Below, piece by piece: positions 55,276-64,000 of a stretch of DNA of 64,000 nt. A model generated the notes under the pieces. That model was not told the DNA's origin, did no database searches, and saw only the letters and a list, made by a program, of their open reading frames with translations. Source of the DNA: Cristatella mucedo (taxonomy: Eukaryota; Bryozoa; Phylactolaemata; Cristatellidae); NCBI GenBank assembly GCA_009760855.2, contig WPIO01000048.1, positions 2,081,001-2,145,000 of the forward strand. The letters run 5' to 3'. Each line of letters starts with the position of its first letter. Positions within the stretch are counted from its first letter, which is position 1. Made by a program: the position numbers and the translations under genes.

Positions 55276-56825
55276 ATTAAAAAAGGGAGCTATTTGTGTC
55301 GTTTCCTCTTTGAGCGACCAAACGGATTCCGTAGCCCATTCCCCGCGCGAGCGTGCGGCGCAACGCTTCTAGATCATTGGTAGCCAGCACTGCAAGCATG
55401 AAAAAAATGTTTTCGCAAAGTGAATAGCCGTAGCTGATTTTTCAGTTGCGATGGGTAATTTCGTGCAACAAGCGTATGCAGACTGGTGTGACGAAGATAG
55501 TCCTTGGCAGGGGGGGCACCCACTAGCTAATGTTCGGCTGCATGGCGTGAAATCTATATGCTATTCAAAGTATAAAGCTACAATTTCGATATTTACTCCC
55601 AAAATTTATACAGGAGACACTTGACTTTCTATCTAGATTAAGACCTCATAAAGAAAGTCTCGGAAATTGAAATACCGGATGCAACCGTTTCTATTAGCGG
55701 GTCCATTAGTGCCATTAGTTTGCCGGCCGCCGGCTGGCCGTGTGGGTGTAGCATGTACTCCCTCTGCTTGAGGTACGGAAGTAAAGGATGTTGTCTATCT
55801 ATATATATTCACAGGCGTGCTAGCATGCGTATTAAGTCATTATCCGGATTTTAGCACTTTTTCGCATTCAGATTCATCGTGCTTGTACAATTTATGGTCA
55901 ACATTTCGCAAGTGATTTGTGAGGCTTGTGATTATCTAACCCTTCTGCTGAAGAAGTAAGGCTTTTACTTTGGATGCTAACAACTGCTTGAGAAATTAGA
56001 GTGGTGCCAGTTGCCTCTAGTATTTTTCCTGCTCGACTGGTGACGAACCCTTCTGCAGACCGTATTAATGCAAAGATTTATGTGTGAGCTTATTCACCTT
56101 TCTTCGGTGTGGGCCTGGAAACTGCATTTGCATTTGGAAGAAAATAATTCAGGATCATTTAGTTATTGTATTGATTTAAGACTCCGATTAACCTGCCACT
56201 GCTGATCAAGTAGTTCTTGTGATCTTCGGACAACTGTACTAGGCTGTATCCTTGACTTTACATGACTTGACTTTACATGTCCCAAATGCCGAGGTCTTAG
56301 GATAGTCGCTCACCTACGCTCATTGCAGCTGGAATGCGTTCTTGTGAATCGGTACGTAATATATTATATGGTGTGCGTGTTTCGTGCCTTACCTTATCTG
56401 TCCAAAAAGGAATCTCATGCAAGTGGGCCTTATGTGTGGATGGACTTAACAAGGTGTGGTAGGCTGACCTTGCCTTGTGAACGCTTTATGGTGCGACGTG
56501 CAACCGTATTTCAGATCAAAAGAATGCAGTCTCTTTGTCTTGGGCGTATATTCTTCTGCTGTTCACTCAGTCTGCTTGCTTAGTCAGGGGCTCCTGAAGC
56601 TAAGCGAACATGCATTCTCATGCTTTGAAAGTGACTATAACATCTGCCAGTAGCAAGTTATACGTGAAAAAGCATGCCTGCTGCATAGTCAGGATTGGGC
56701 TGAGGCCTGAATGGTCATTGCTGAGTGGTTGTGGGTAGACTGCATATGCTGTGTGCTGTACCAAACTCGCTGTTTGCCGACATGATGGCAAATCAGGCAA
56801 CGGTAATCTCGGAAGCCTTTAAAGT
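55276..56825. other. No gene supported
   Basis: Unassigned sequence. A short ORF at 56323-56583 has no recognised motif. Confidence 0.35.
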
Positions 56826-56829
56826 ATAG

Positions 56830-57375
56830 GGTTCCCCAAAGGCTGCAAATCTATGCTCAGTCCACTTCTGTTCATAATCTATAATTCCCCTGTTGTCAAT
56901 GTAATCGCCAAGCACAGTGTGTGCTTTAGTTTCTATGCAGACGACACACTGGTGTACCTGTGCTGTTATACGTCCATGCCTTATGCCTCATCGAGCTCTC
57001 TGAATTCCCTTTCATCATGTACTGCAGACAGTCGAACTTAGGTGGCAACTTTAGTAGTGGCTTTCCCAAATTGACTGATGATAAAACCAACTCGCTCGTT
57101 CTGGGCAAGCCTGGTGATACTTCGAAACTAGAAATTCAAAACTCGGCTTGGCCAATGTGTCCCCTGTTGCGTTTGTATGCAATCTGAGTATCCTTTTCCG
57201 AAGTGACCTTATGCTAGCTGACCACATCAGCTCCACAGTCAAGTCTGCCTACTTTCCGCTAGATACCACTGCAATATTTAGGCCTGTTTAGACCAGGATA
57301 CCACAGCCAGCTGTTGCATGCATATGTGCCCTCCCATCTAGACGTCATTACTTGCAGGTGTTAGTCAGATAATTT
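56830..57375 (+). pseudogene. Older L2 RT fragment
   Basis: Reads a degraded VPQG..LSPLLFIIY, then VIAKHSVCFSFYADDTLVYL with the YADD motif intact, then frameshifted DDKTNSLVLGKPG and LRNLSILF-like pieces. It is more diverged than the copies at 12-16 kb and is interrupted at about 57380 by a SINE-B. Confidence 0.7.
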
Positions 57376-57379
57376 CTTT

Positions 57380-57560
57380 TGGTGAGCCGTGATGGCACAC
57401 TAGGTAAGGCGGTTGCTTTCACGACCTTGGTCCTGAGGTCGTGGGTTCGATTCCTGCTGTGGGCGATTCTTTACCGCCACTGCAAGCGGTGGTGATAGCC
57501 ATAAAGGCTCTTCTGTCGCTATATAAAAAGAGGCGGTTTAATCAGCTAGGATTTATTTAT
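57380..57560 (+). repeat. SINE-B copy inside the older L2
   Basis: GTGAGCCGTGATGGCACACT, AGGTAAGGCGGTTGC, GTGGGTTCGATTCCTG (B-box), CCGCCACTGCAAGCGGTGG, ATAAAGGCTCTTCTGTCGC and AAGAGGCGGTTTAATCAGC, ending in TTTATTTATTT. It is the cleanest SINE-B in the window. Confidence 0.75.
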
Positions 57561-57599
57561 TTTATTTATTTAGTCGCTTTTTAATAAGCCGTCATTAGA

Positions 57600-58330
57600 T
57601 TAGCACTTTTCCTTCACTGTCAAGTCGGCCTACAATCAGCACAAGAACATTGCCAAAATCGGAGCCTGCCTAGATGTATGGCAGCTAAAATAGTTCACTC
57701 GGTAGTAATAATCCATCTAGATCATTGCAACTCCCTTTATTCAAGACTCCCAGCCCGTGTTTCGAATTGTCCGCAAATGGTACACAACTCGGCAGCTCGT
57801 CTGGTCTGTCTTCAAAGGTGAAGTAGCTGCCACTCATCACTCACCCGTCTTCTTCTGAACTCTATTTGCTCCCTACCAAGCTTAAAATAGATTTCAAGAT
57901 CCTCAGTTTGGCTTGCCGGCCACGTCACTTGCATTCATCAGCCAGCTTCTCCGAGCACCTTGCTCCCCCAGTGTGCTGCTGCACCACTGGCTCACCTCGC
58001 TGTCTCTTTCACTAAAGTAGAATCTCTTCACTAAAGTAGAATCTTTTGGTAATCGAGCCTCCAGCATGCATGCACCCAAAATCCGGAACTCGCTTCTAGC
58101 TACTGTCACTTCTTTGATGACCTTGCATCTTTTAAGTCTCATCTCAAGAAGCATCTTTTCCGATGAGTTTACCTTTAGCCCCCCACTAAACTTGTCGCTT
58201 CTTTTGTTCGGTATGCTTTGCATGCGTACCTGTCTGCGCATTTGAGGACGGTCACTGCCTGTAATGACCTTGCATTCTTTAAGTCTCAGCTCAGGATGTA
58301 TGCGTTCAGGTCAGCATTTCCTTCGCCTCT
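57600..58330 (+). pseudogene. Older L2 C-terminal part (continuation)
   Basis: TCAAGTCGGCCTACAATCAG, VHNSAARLVCLQ-like sequence near 57780-57820, LPTKLKIDFKILS-like near 57875-57905, and a HLKKHLFR-like end near 58140, duplicated in weaker form to 58325. It is strongly mutated. Confidence 0.6.
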
Positions 58331-58554
58331 GTGAGGTTTTCTGTTTTATTTAAATGTGCTTTGTATGCATATCTTCGCATAATTCGATGCTGTTACTAGC
58401 CCGAGGTAATGCTATTTGGTCGCCATGAGTATCTGAATGTTGCTTTAGCATGCTGACCTAAGCATGATACTATTTGATTTTGCTTACATGATACTGTGTA
58501 TGTCAATAAACCTTGAGTAGTAGCCGAACAAAGGATGATTCTTTTGCATCTAGT

Positions 58555-58715
58555 TGTAATTAAGTGCTTGGATAGAGATTAAGTTCTCTTGGGGTGCCAT
58601 ACAAATGATCTGTTATTATTATTATTATTATCACCATCATCATTATTAGTATTATTATATTATATTAATATTATATTATTATATTACTATATTAGTATTA
58701 CTATAGAAGTCGTTG
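58555..58715 (+). repeat. L2/SINE-type tail with long ATT microsatellite
   Basis: TAAGTGCTTGGATAGAGATTA, AGTTCTCTTGGGGTGCCATAC and then an (ATT/ATA)n tract to about 58705. The 5' part of the element is not visible. Confidence 0.6.
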
Positions 58716-58989
58716 CTGCACTTTAGGCACTCTGATTATGTTATGGCCATTGAGTTGCACTGCTTTATTAGCTCCCGTTTCACTGACAAACTGTCGTGGC
58801 AAACTCGAGTGACTAGCCGCTTAGGCTCTCATGCAGCACCAATTAAGCTGTTGCATCGTAGCCGACCTTTGCTTTTTCCCACACATTCATTTGTTACATC
58901 GCCTGTTGAACTGAGCCGGCCAGAATGAAACGCCTGGTTGCCTACACATTCGGCCAGTAAGCAGTACCGTGCGCGTTACGAGGCAGGGT

Positions 58990-59058
58990 GAGATGGCGGC
59001 GATGCTGGTAGCAGCAAGAGAAATTGCTATGCTTTGCTGTCAGACGGTCTCGAGTTAA
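58990..59058 (+). promoter_or_regulatory. YY1-like motif overlapping a 22-codon upstream ORF
   Basis: GAGATGGCGGC (58990-59000) resembles a YY1 element. Its ATG at 58993 opens a 21-residue ORF (MAAMLVAAREIAMLCCQTVS and one more) ending at TAA 59056-59058, 285 bases before the ABCB8-like ATG. If transcribed, it would be an upstream ORF able to reduce translation of the main frame. Confidence 0.35.
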
Positions 59059-59343
59059 CGAGCCTTTCAAGCTCTACCCGAGCAGGCGCACACACTCTGC
59101 CGTCGGGGCTCGCTTTGGCATGCCACGGGGCGTGGCCGGGCCTGCACTCGGCTTGCGCTGCCGCTTGCAGCTCTCGCTCTGCTTTCGCCTGCTGTGGGCA
59201 CGATCTGAGCTGCGGCTCGCGCGCTCGAACTTTACGACAGCAGATGGCACTGCCTCCTGACTCGCCTGCCGACCAACTCGTCGTCGCCGCCGCTGCTGCT
59301 GCCGTCGCTGCTCCGTGGACTGTCACGTGGCCCGCTGCTACCG

Positions 59344-59707
59344 ATGCCTGGCGGCATCGTGGCTCGAGGCCTGCGAGGCCCAAACAGCGGCGGAGGCCGT
59401 GGCTGCCTTGCGGCGAGGCCGCGCCAGTGCCGCGGAGTGGAGAAAACCGCTGCTCCGCCGAACACGGCGTCGAGGACCGTTCTGTACGGCTGCCTCGGTG
59501 CTGCAGCCTACACTGGCTTTAACCTGGCCCACTCAAAGGCTCGCTGCGACGCTGCCGTCGTACACATCATCCAGCCGTCCCTCATCTCAGACGGCTTCGA
59601 GGCAGCTGGCGTGGCCGGTGGGAAGAAGGAGCCGAGCTTCGATTGGCCGGCGTTTTGGAGGCTGCTGTGGCCTGATGCTTTGCTTCTACTGGGTGCCGTG
59701 CTGGCAA
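59344..59707 (+). CDS. ABCB8: First exon of an ABCB8-like mitochondrial half ABC transporter
   Basis: From ATG 59344 the frame gives an Arg/Gly-rich, acid-poor N-terminus (MPGGIVARGLRGP and an RPRQCRG stretch) typical of a mitochondrial presequence. A hydrophobic TVLYGCLGAAAYTGF patch follows, then PSFDWPAFWRLLWPDALLLL and GAVLA. That last block resembles the conserved start of transmembrane segment 1 in ABCB8 (human: FNWALFWxFLxPHLLVL...). ABCB8 sits in the mitochondrial inner membrane, forms the potassium-channel-linked ABC subunit and affects iron handling. A donor (CAA|GTATAG) at 59708 ends the exon in phase 1; the remaining exons lie beyond the window. Because only about 120 residues are visible, other mitochondrial ABCB members (ABCB10, ABCB7) remain possible. 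The region is GC-rich, in contrast to its surroundings. Confidence 0.55.
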
Positions 59708-61000
59708 GTATAGATTCCGAGCCACCGCCGCCTCCCCCCTCACCCCCCCTGCCCAACGAGTGTGCATGCACGTCTCTCGTCTGTGTGTGCTCTCACGCTG
59801 CTAGGCGTCATGTGACCGATAGCTGGACTTGCCTTGCTTATGCTTCATAAGATGGGAGAGCAATGTCTATTATGTCAAGCTGTTGAGAGCGGTGCATGTG
59901 AGTCAAGTTGGGGCCGCTGTTGTGCATTGACATTGCTGAACCCTTTTAAGAGTGATTGCCTGTTGTTCGTCTGCTCCTGGTAACTGTCTAGCGTTGTTGT
60001 TTCTGGGTAGTTTTGCCATGGGATCTTAGCCCTTACAGTCACGACATGCACGCACTTTTCGAGCCAGGTGGCAGGTTCGAGCCTCCTTCCTCTTTCTCCC
60101 CTCCCCTGTAGGCGATTCTTTATTGACCCTGCTGCAAGGTGGTGAAAGCTATGCTGGCACTTCTGCAGCTATGCAGGCCAGGCTTTGTTGAATAAGCTGT
60201 CATTGTTTCATTGCTCTGCTGACATGTCGTGCGACTTCGGAGTGGTTGGTCACGTGTGTACCGGCCATGGACACACCATTTCTTGCTTTAGTCTGCCGAG
60301 CCTATTGCATCCTGCTTGATCATTTGGCTGTTTGCACTTATCTGGTCCCTGCTGGCTTTCTCTTTATGGATGCACTCGTGTATGCCGTGAAAGATTGTGG
60401 GTACACGATGTCCAATTTAAAAATTAAAGACCGTGCTTGTAGGTGTGTAGCTGCGCAAATGCTCAGCCATAATGACTCACCGACCTCTAAGACTGACTGC
60501 TTCGCTTGAACTCTTTATTTGTATCCGTCCACTGAGAGGTGATCTCCACAGCGTTTAAACGGGTAAATAAAGTATCACACTGATCACAACTATGCACGTC
60601 ACTATTGCATAATTAAATGCAATGCTCAATTTTAAATAGAAGTGTATGGTGTAGCTACACATGCAAATTAGTGAATTATCCCCCTTGAAATTGTTACTAT
60701 CATATCAATACATAAGTTATAAATCGTAACCTTATTTCAATGAGACTAGAAATAGCTACTAACTCCCTAAGTAAGTTAATAGGGTGACTGCTATATTGGT
60801 TCCAACTAGAAGAAACCAGAGCAGAGCCATCTTAGGTCTTGCTCTTAATGAATGATAGCTGTGCCATCATAGTGGTACTGTAATGACCTGAAAGGATGCA
60901 ACATAAGCATGACGTCAGTGACTTGTGTTTGTTGACCCACGGATGGACTGACTCTCATCGAAAATTATATAGGTTGGTCTCTGTGCACTTGCATATGCAC
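59708..61000 (+). other. Start of the ABCB8-like first intron
   Basis: Begins with a C/G-rich Pro-coding-like stretch (59720-59755). A diverged SINE-B-like segment lies at about 60015-60210 (AGGTTCGAGCCTCC, GGCGATTCTTTATTGACCC). No exon is seen. Confidence 0.4.
60015..60210 (+). repeat. Diverged SINE-B-like segment
   Basis: GGCAGGTTCGAGCCTCC keeps a B-box, and GGCGATTCTTTATTGACCC, TGCAAGGTGGTG and GAATAAGCTGTCATTG parallel the SINE-B body, but many bases differ. Confidence 0.4.
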
Positions 61001-61009
61001 TCATACACG

Positions 61010-61325
61010 ACTTGTGTCACATCCCCTGACTTGACCACATTTAAAAAGAACTTCATATGCACCTATTTAGGACAGCATTTAGTGGGTCCCTGTGATTCGT
61101 CCTTTATGTGCATATGCGTGCTGACACTGTGCATGCTGCCACTAACCACACTTCCATGCTGACCCTGTGTATGTCACCCCTAACAATGTTATTCATGTTG
61201 TTTATCAAGCATGATTTTACTCACCATTCAATCGTGTTTCCCTTTGCAGCAAATGTAAAGCGCCTAGAAAGAAATTGAGTTCTCTAAGGGTGCTTTATCA
61301 AGTCTATTATTATTATTATTATAAT
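61010..61325 (+). repeat. L2 3' end, plus strand
   Basis: CATCCCCTGACTTGACCAC, TTTAGTGGGTCCCTGTGATTC, the 3' UTR with CCTAACAATGTTATTCATG, GCAAATGTAAAGCGCCTAG and (ATT)n at 61305-61325. Only the last few codons of the ORF are included. Confidence 0.75.
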
Positions 61326-61329
61326 TACA

Positions 61330-61590
61330 CAAGCCTATTTACAAACGTATATATACAATAAATATAAATAATATATATATATATATACATACATACATAT
61401 ATAATATAATATGATACAAATATAATATAATATGTAATAAAATATATGATTACTATATAAATATATTATGTAAATATATGTGTAAATATATAATATATAG
61501 CATTAAAATTATATCAATACCTATACTATGTATATATGAAGAAATATATATATGCAATAAATATAAATATAAATAATACAAACATATACA
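61330..61590. repeat. AT-rich simple-sequence region
   Basis: About 260 bases composed mainly of TATA, AATATA and ATAAATA patterns between two L2 elements. It is probably microsatellite expanded from an L2 (ATT)n end. Confidence 0.6.
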
Positions 61591-61599
61591 AACAAGCTA

Positions 61600-63197
61600 C
61601 CGAAGGTGGCAGCAGTCTATGGCCTTGCAGGTATCAAATCCTCCTTTATCTCAGATTTCTCCGATCTCATTTCGATTCTGTGTGCAAGAAATTGATCCTT
61701 CCTCATTATGGGTGATTTCGACATTCACTTTGATAACTTTTCTGATGCCTTCAGCACTGAATTTTGTGCATTGACTGACTCATTGTCTCTTGTGGCTCAT
61801 GTGCATGGCCCTACTCACATCAAGGGTCACACACTCGACCAAATGTTCTGACACAACTGCACTTTGTCATCATCAATTATTACCAAACCCTGCTTATCTG
61901 ACCACATGCAGATCTCATTCAGTCTACAATGTGTGCCCTCCTCCTCTAAAATCATGTGTGAATCGCGAAACCTCAAGACCCTTTACATCGAGGCTGTCCG
62001 TGCGAGAATATCTGCTTCAACTCTGCTGCTCAGTCCCCCTTCCGAGCTGTCATCATTGGTAGATAGCTACAACACGACACTAGCTGACATGCTCGACGAG
62101 TTTGCACCTCTGACTAAGCACACTGTGAGGCCTTGCCCAGACGGCCTATGGTTTACCTCAGACATTAAACTAGCTAGGTCTGCTAAGCACAAGGTTGAAA
62201 AAGCATACAAAAGATCGTGACTGACTGTCCATTGATAGGCATACAAAGACTAATCTAGGTCATACTAATCGATCCTAGCAAAGGCCAAGTCTAGCTTCTA
62301 TAAAAAAATTGTTGAATCACAGATGCACAATCCAAAAATGCTGATATCAATGATCAACCATCTCCTCAACCGCTCCCAGGCTAGCTCTGTACCTGATAAT
62401 CCCTGTGATGATCAAGCTGATCGCTTCTCTAGCTTCTTTGTCCAGAAGACAAACAAGATCAGGGAGTCCATCCCTGCGATGGCAGCATCCCCCCTAGAAT
62501 GCTGTCTTTCGGTTTCTTGCTGCACCTTATTGTCTACATTCAAGCAGGTCACTAGTGATCTCGTCCTGAAGTTCACATCCCAATCAAAGAAGACAAGTCC
62601 GTTTGACCCTATTCCCACTGTCCTTCTCCTATGTTGCATCGATCTGGTGCTACCATGCATAGCTAATATCATTAATATGTCATTAGCCTTCCAGCACCAT
62701 TCAAAACAACTGTAATCAGGCCGCTACTCAAGAAAGCGACACTAGACCAAGAGAACTTGAGCAACTACCGCCCAGTTTCCCTTCTACTATTCCTATCAAA
62801 GACACTGGAACGGGTCGTGGCAGACCAGCTGAACTCATTTATCGAAACTTCAAACCTTGCTAGTAAGTTCCAGTCTGGCTTTAGAGCTAATCACTCCACA
62901 GAGTCATCAATGCTTAGGGTATACAACGACATACTTAGGAATGTAGACATGGGTAGAGTGTCTTTGCTTGTTTTGCTCGATCTTTCGGCAGCTTTTAATA
63001 CCATCGATCACCAAGTTCTTCTAGAGCGCCTCTCATCTCGCCTGGGCATCACTGGCACTGCTCTGCAATGGTTCAGGTCCTATCTCAGTGGGAGACTCCA
63101 GAGTATTGATGTGAATGGACGCAGATCATCCGAGGTACCTCTGAAATATGGAGTACCTCAGGGCTCCGTGCTAGGACCGGTTCTTTTCACGGTTTAT
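61600..63197 (+). pseudogene. L2-clade LINE: endonuclease end plus reverse transcriptase
   Basis: The best-preserved LINE body here. The endonuclease C-terminal half has MGDFDIHFDN (GDFN-type), HIKGHTLDQMF and CLSDHMQIS. Linker segments follow (FSSFFVQKTNKIRES, TSPFDPIPT). From 62757 a 147-codon stretch reads NYRPVSLLLFLSKTLERVVA, FQSGFRANHSTESSMLRVYN, LDLSAAFNTIDHQVLLERLS, ITGTALQWFRSYLSGRLQS and YGVPQGSVLGPVLFTVY, the core RT motifs of the L2 clade. It is broken by stops at about 61694, 61850 and 62220 and a frame change near 62715. The catalytic YADD is missing because a minus-strand L2 starts at 63198. The N-terminal endonuclease half is absent. Confidence 0.85.
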
Positions 63198-64000
63198 AAT
63201 AATAATAGTAATAATAATTCACTTGATAAAGCGCCCTCAGAGAACTCAATCTCTCTCTAGGTGCTTTACATTTGCTGTAAAGTGAAATGCAATTGAATGG
63301 TAAGTAAAATCATGCTTGAAAAACAAACGAAATGAATAATATGGTTAGGGGTGACATGCACAGGGTCAGCATGCAAATGTGGTTAGTGGCATCATGCACA
63401 GTGTCAGCACGCATAAGCACGTGAAGGACGAATCACAGGGACCCACTAAATACTGTCCTAAATAGGTGTGTTTTTAGGTTCCCTTTAAATGTGGTCAGGT
63501 CAGGGGATGTTCTGACGAAGGTCGGGAGGGAGTTCCAGGCTTTGGGAGCATATGAACTAAATGCACAGTCTCCAAAGGATTTAAGGTTTGTATGAGGTAT
63601 TTCTAGACTGTTGGATTCGGAAAAGCGGGTGGTACGATGCTTGGCCTGATGGGGTAGTATATCTGACAGATAGGCTGGAGCCATAGAATGAAGGGACCTA
63701 AAAGTGAGCGACAAAACCTTGAAGTCAATCCGTTGCTTGACTGGTAGCCAGTGCAGGTCGGCGAGAAGTGGAGTAATGTGGCAACTGCGACGCTCACGAC
63801 AGACAAGCCTAGCTGCAGAGTTTTGCACCAGCTGCAATCGCCTGATCGCACATGCTGGTAGGCCAGTAAGCAGTGAGTTGCAGAAGTCGAGACGGATGTC
63901 ACGAATGCATGGATCAACTTGGACGTGGTATCTTTATCTAAACAAGCCCGAATTTTAGCAATATTATGAAGCTGAAAATAGGCAGATTTGACTGTGGAGC
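63198..64000 (-). pseudogene. L2 3' half, minus strand, runs off the window
   Basis: (AAT)n directly after LFTVY of the plus-strand L2, then the tail, 3' UTR and a minus-strand ORF (63837-63433): NSAARLVCRERRSCHITPLL, LHWLPVKQRIDFKVLSLTFR, HRTTRFSESNSLEIPHTNLK and AFSSYAPKAWNSLP. It is one of the least degraded C-terminal regions in the window and very close to 40.7-41.3 kb. It continues past 64000. Confidence 0.8.

Noticed and set aside
59034-59522. 162-codon GC-rich ORF overlapping the ABCB8-like exon in another frame
   Set aside because: Its composition is that of GC-rich DNA in an unused frame. The 59344 frame has a presequence-like start, a transporter-like block and a fitting donor.

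Overview
This is a eukaryotic, almost certainly invertebrate metazoan, genomic window. Its genes are intron-split with GT/AG junctions, and it contains a TIF1/TRIM24-TRIM33-type co-regulator, which is an animal-specific family. The rest is dominated by L2-clade LINE debris, tRNA-derived SINEs and hAT DNA-transposon relics. I cannot fix the phylum from sequence alone; an arthropod, other protostome or basal deuterostome are all possible.

Layout. (1) 1-4,120: the 3' part of a plus-strand gene encoding a Ser/Ala/Gly-rich protein I do not recognise. Four exons can be joined in one frame, all at phase-1 junctions, ending at a stop at 3918 and a polyadenylation signal at 4107. A long alternating TG/CG tract lies in its first intron. 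(2) About 4,120-26,880: no cellular gene that I can support. It holds SINEs, L2 copies on both strands, a dense palindromic L2 cluster at 12.3-16.7 kb, and a broken hAT (ZMYM1-like) transposase at 22-23.7 kb. (3) 26,880-36,700: a complete-looking TIF1-family gene on the plus strand, with 11 exons and about 898 residues: RING, two B-boxes, coiled coil, TIF1 middle region, linker, PHD finger and bromodomain. Two opposed YY1-like motifs precede its ATG and an AATAAA follows its stop. (4) About 36,700-58,980: repeat-rich DNA with a second hAT 3' end, further L2 and SINE copies, a CT microsatellite sitting inside an L2 tail, a 33-bp minisatellite with a nearby GGC tract, and one unexplained 174-codon ORF with a C-terminal hydrophobic segment. 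(5) 58,990-59,707: a GC-rich first exon on the plus strand that looks like the mitochondrial-targeting N-terminus of an ABCB8-type half transporter. Its first intron fills the rest of the window and contains SINE-like and L2 sequence, including the least degraded L2 body (endonuclease end plus RT, 61.6-63.2 kb), itself interrupted by an opposite-strand L2 that runs off the end.

How it fits together. The two recognisable cellular genes (a chromatin-reading transcriptional co-regulator and a mitochondrial ABC transporter) are not functionally linked; they are neighbours in a repeat-rich region. The clearest system-like signal is the retroposon partnership: a tRNA-derived SINE family ends in essentially the same stem-loop tail as the local L2 LINEs, as expected if the L2 reverse transcriptase mobilises the SINE. 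I found no clearly undescribed biological system. The most unusual structures are the nested inverted and direct L2 repeats at 13.3-15.7 kb and a microsatellite that appears to have grown inside one L2 tail.
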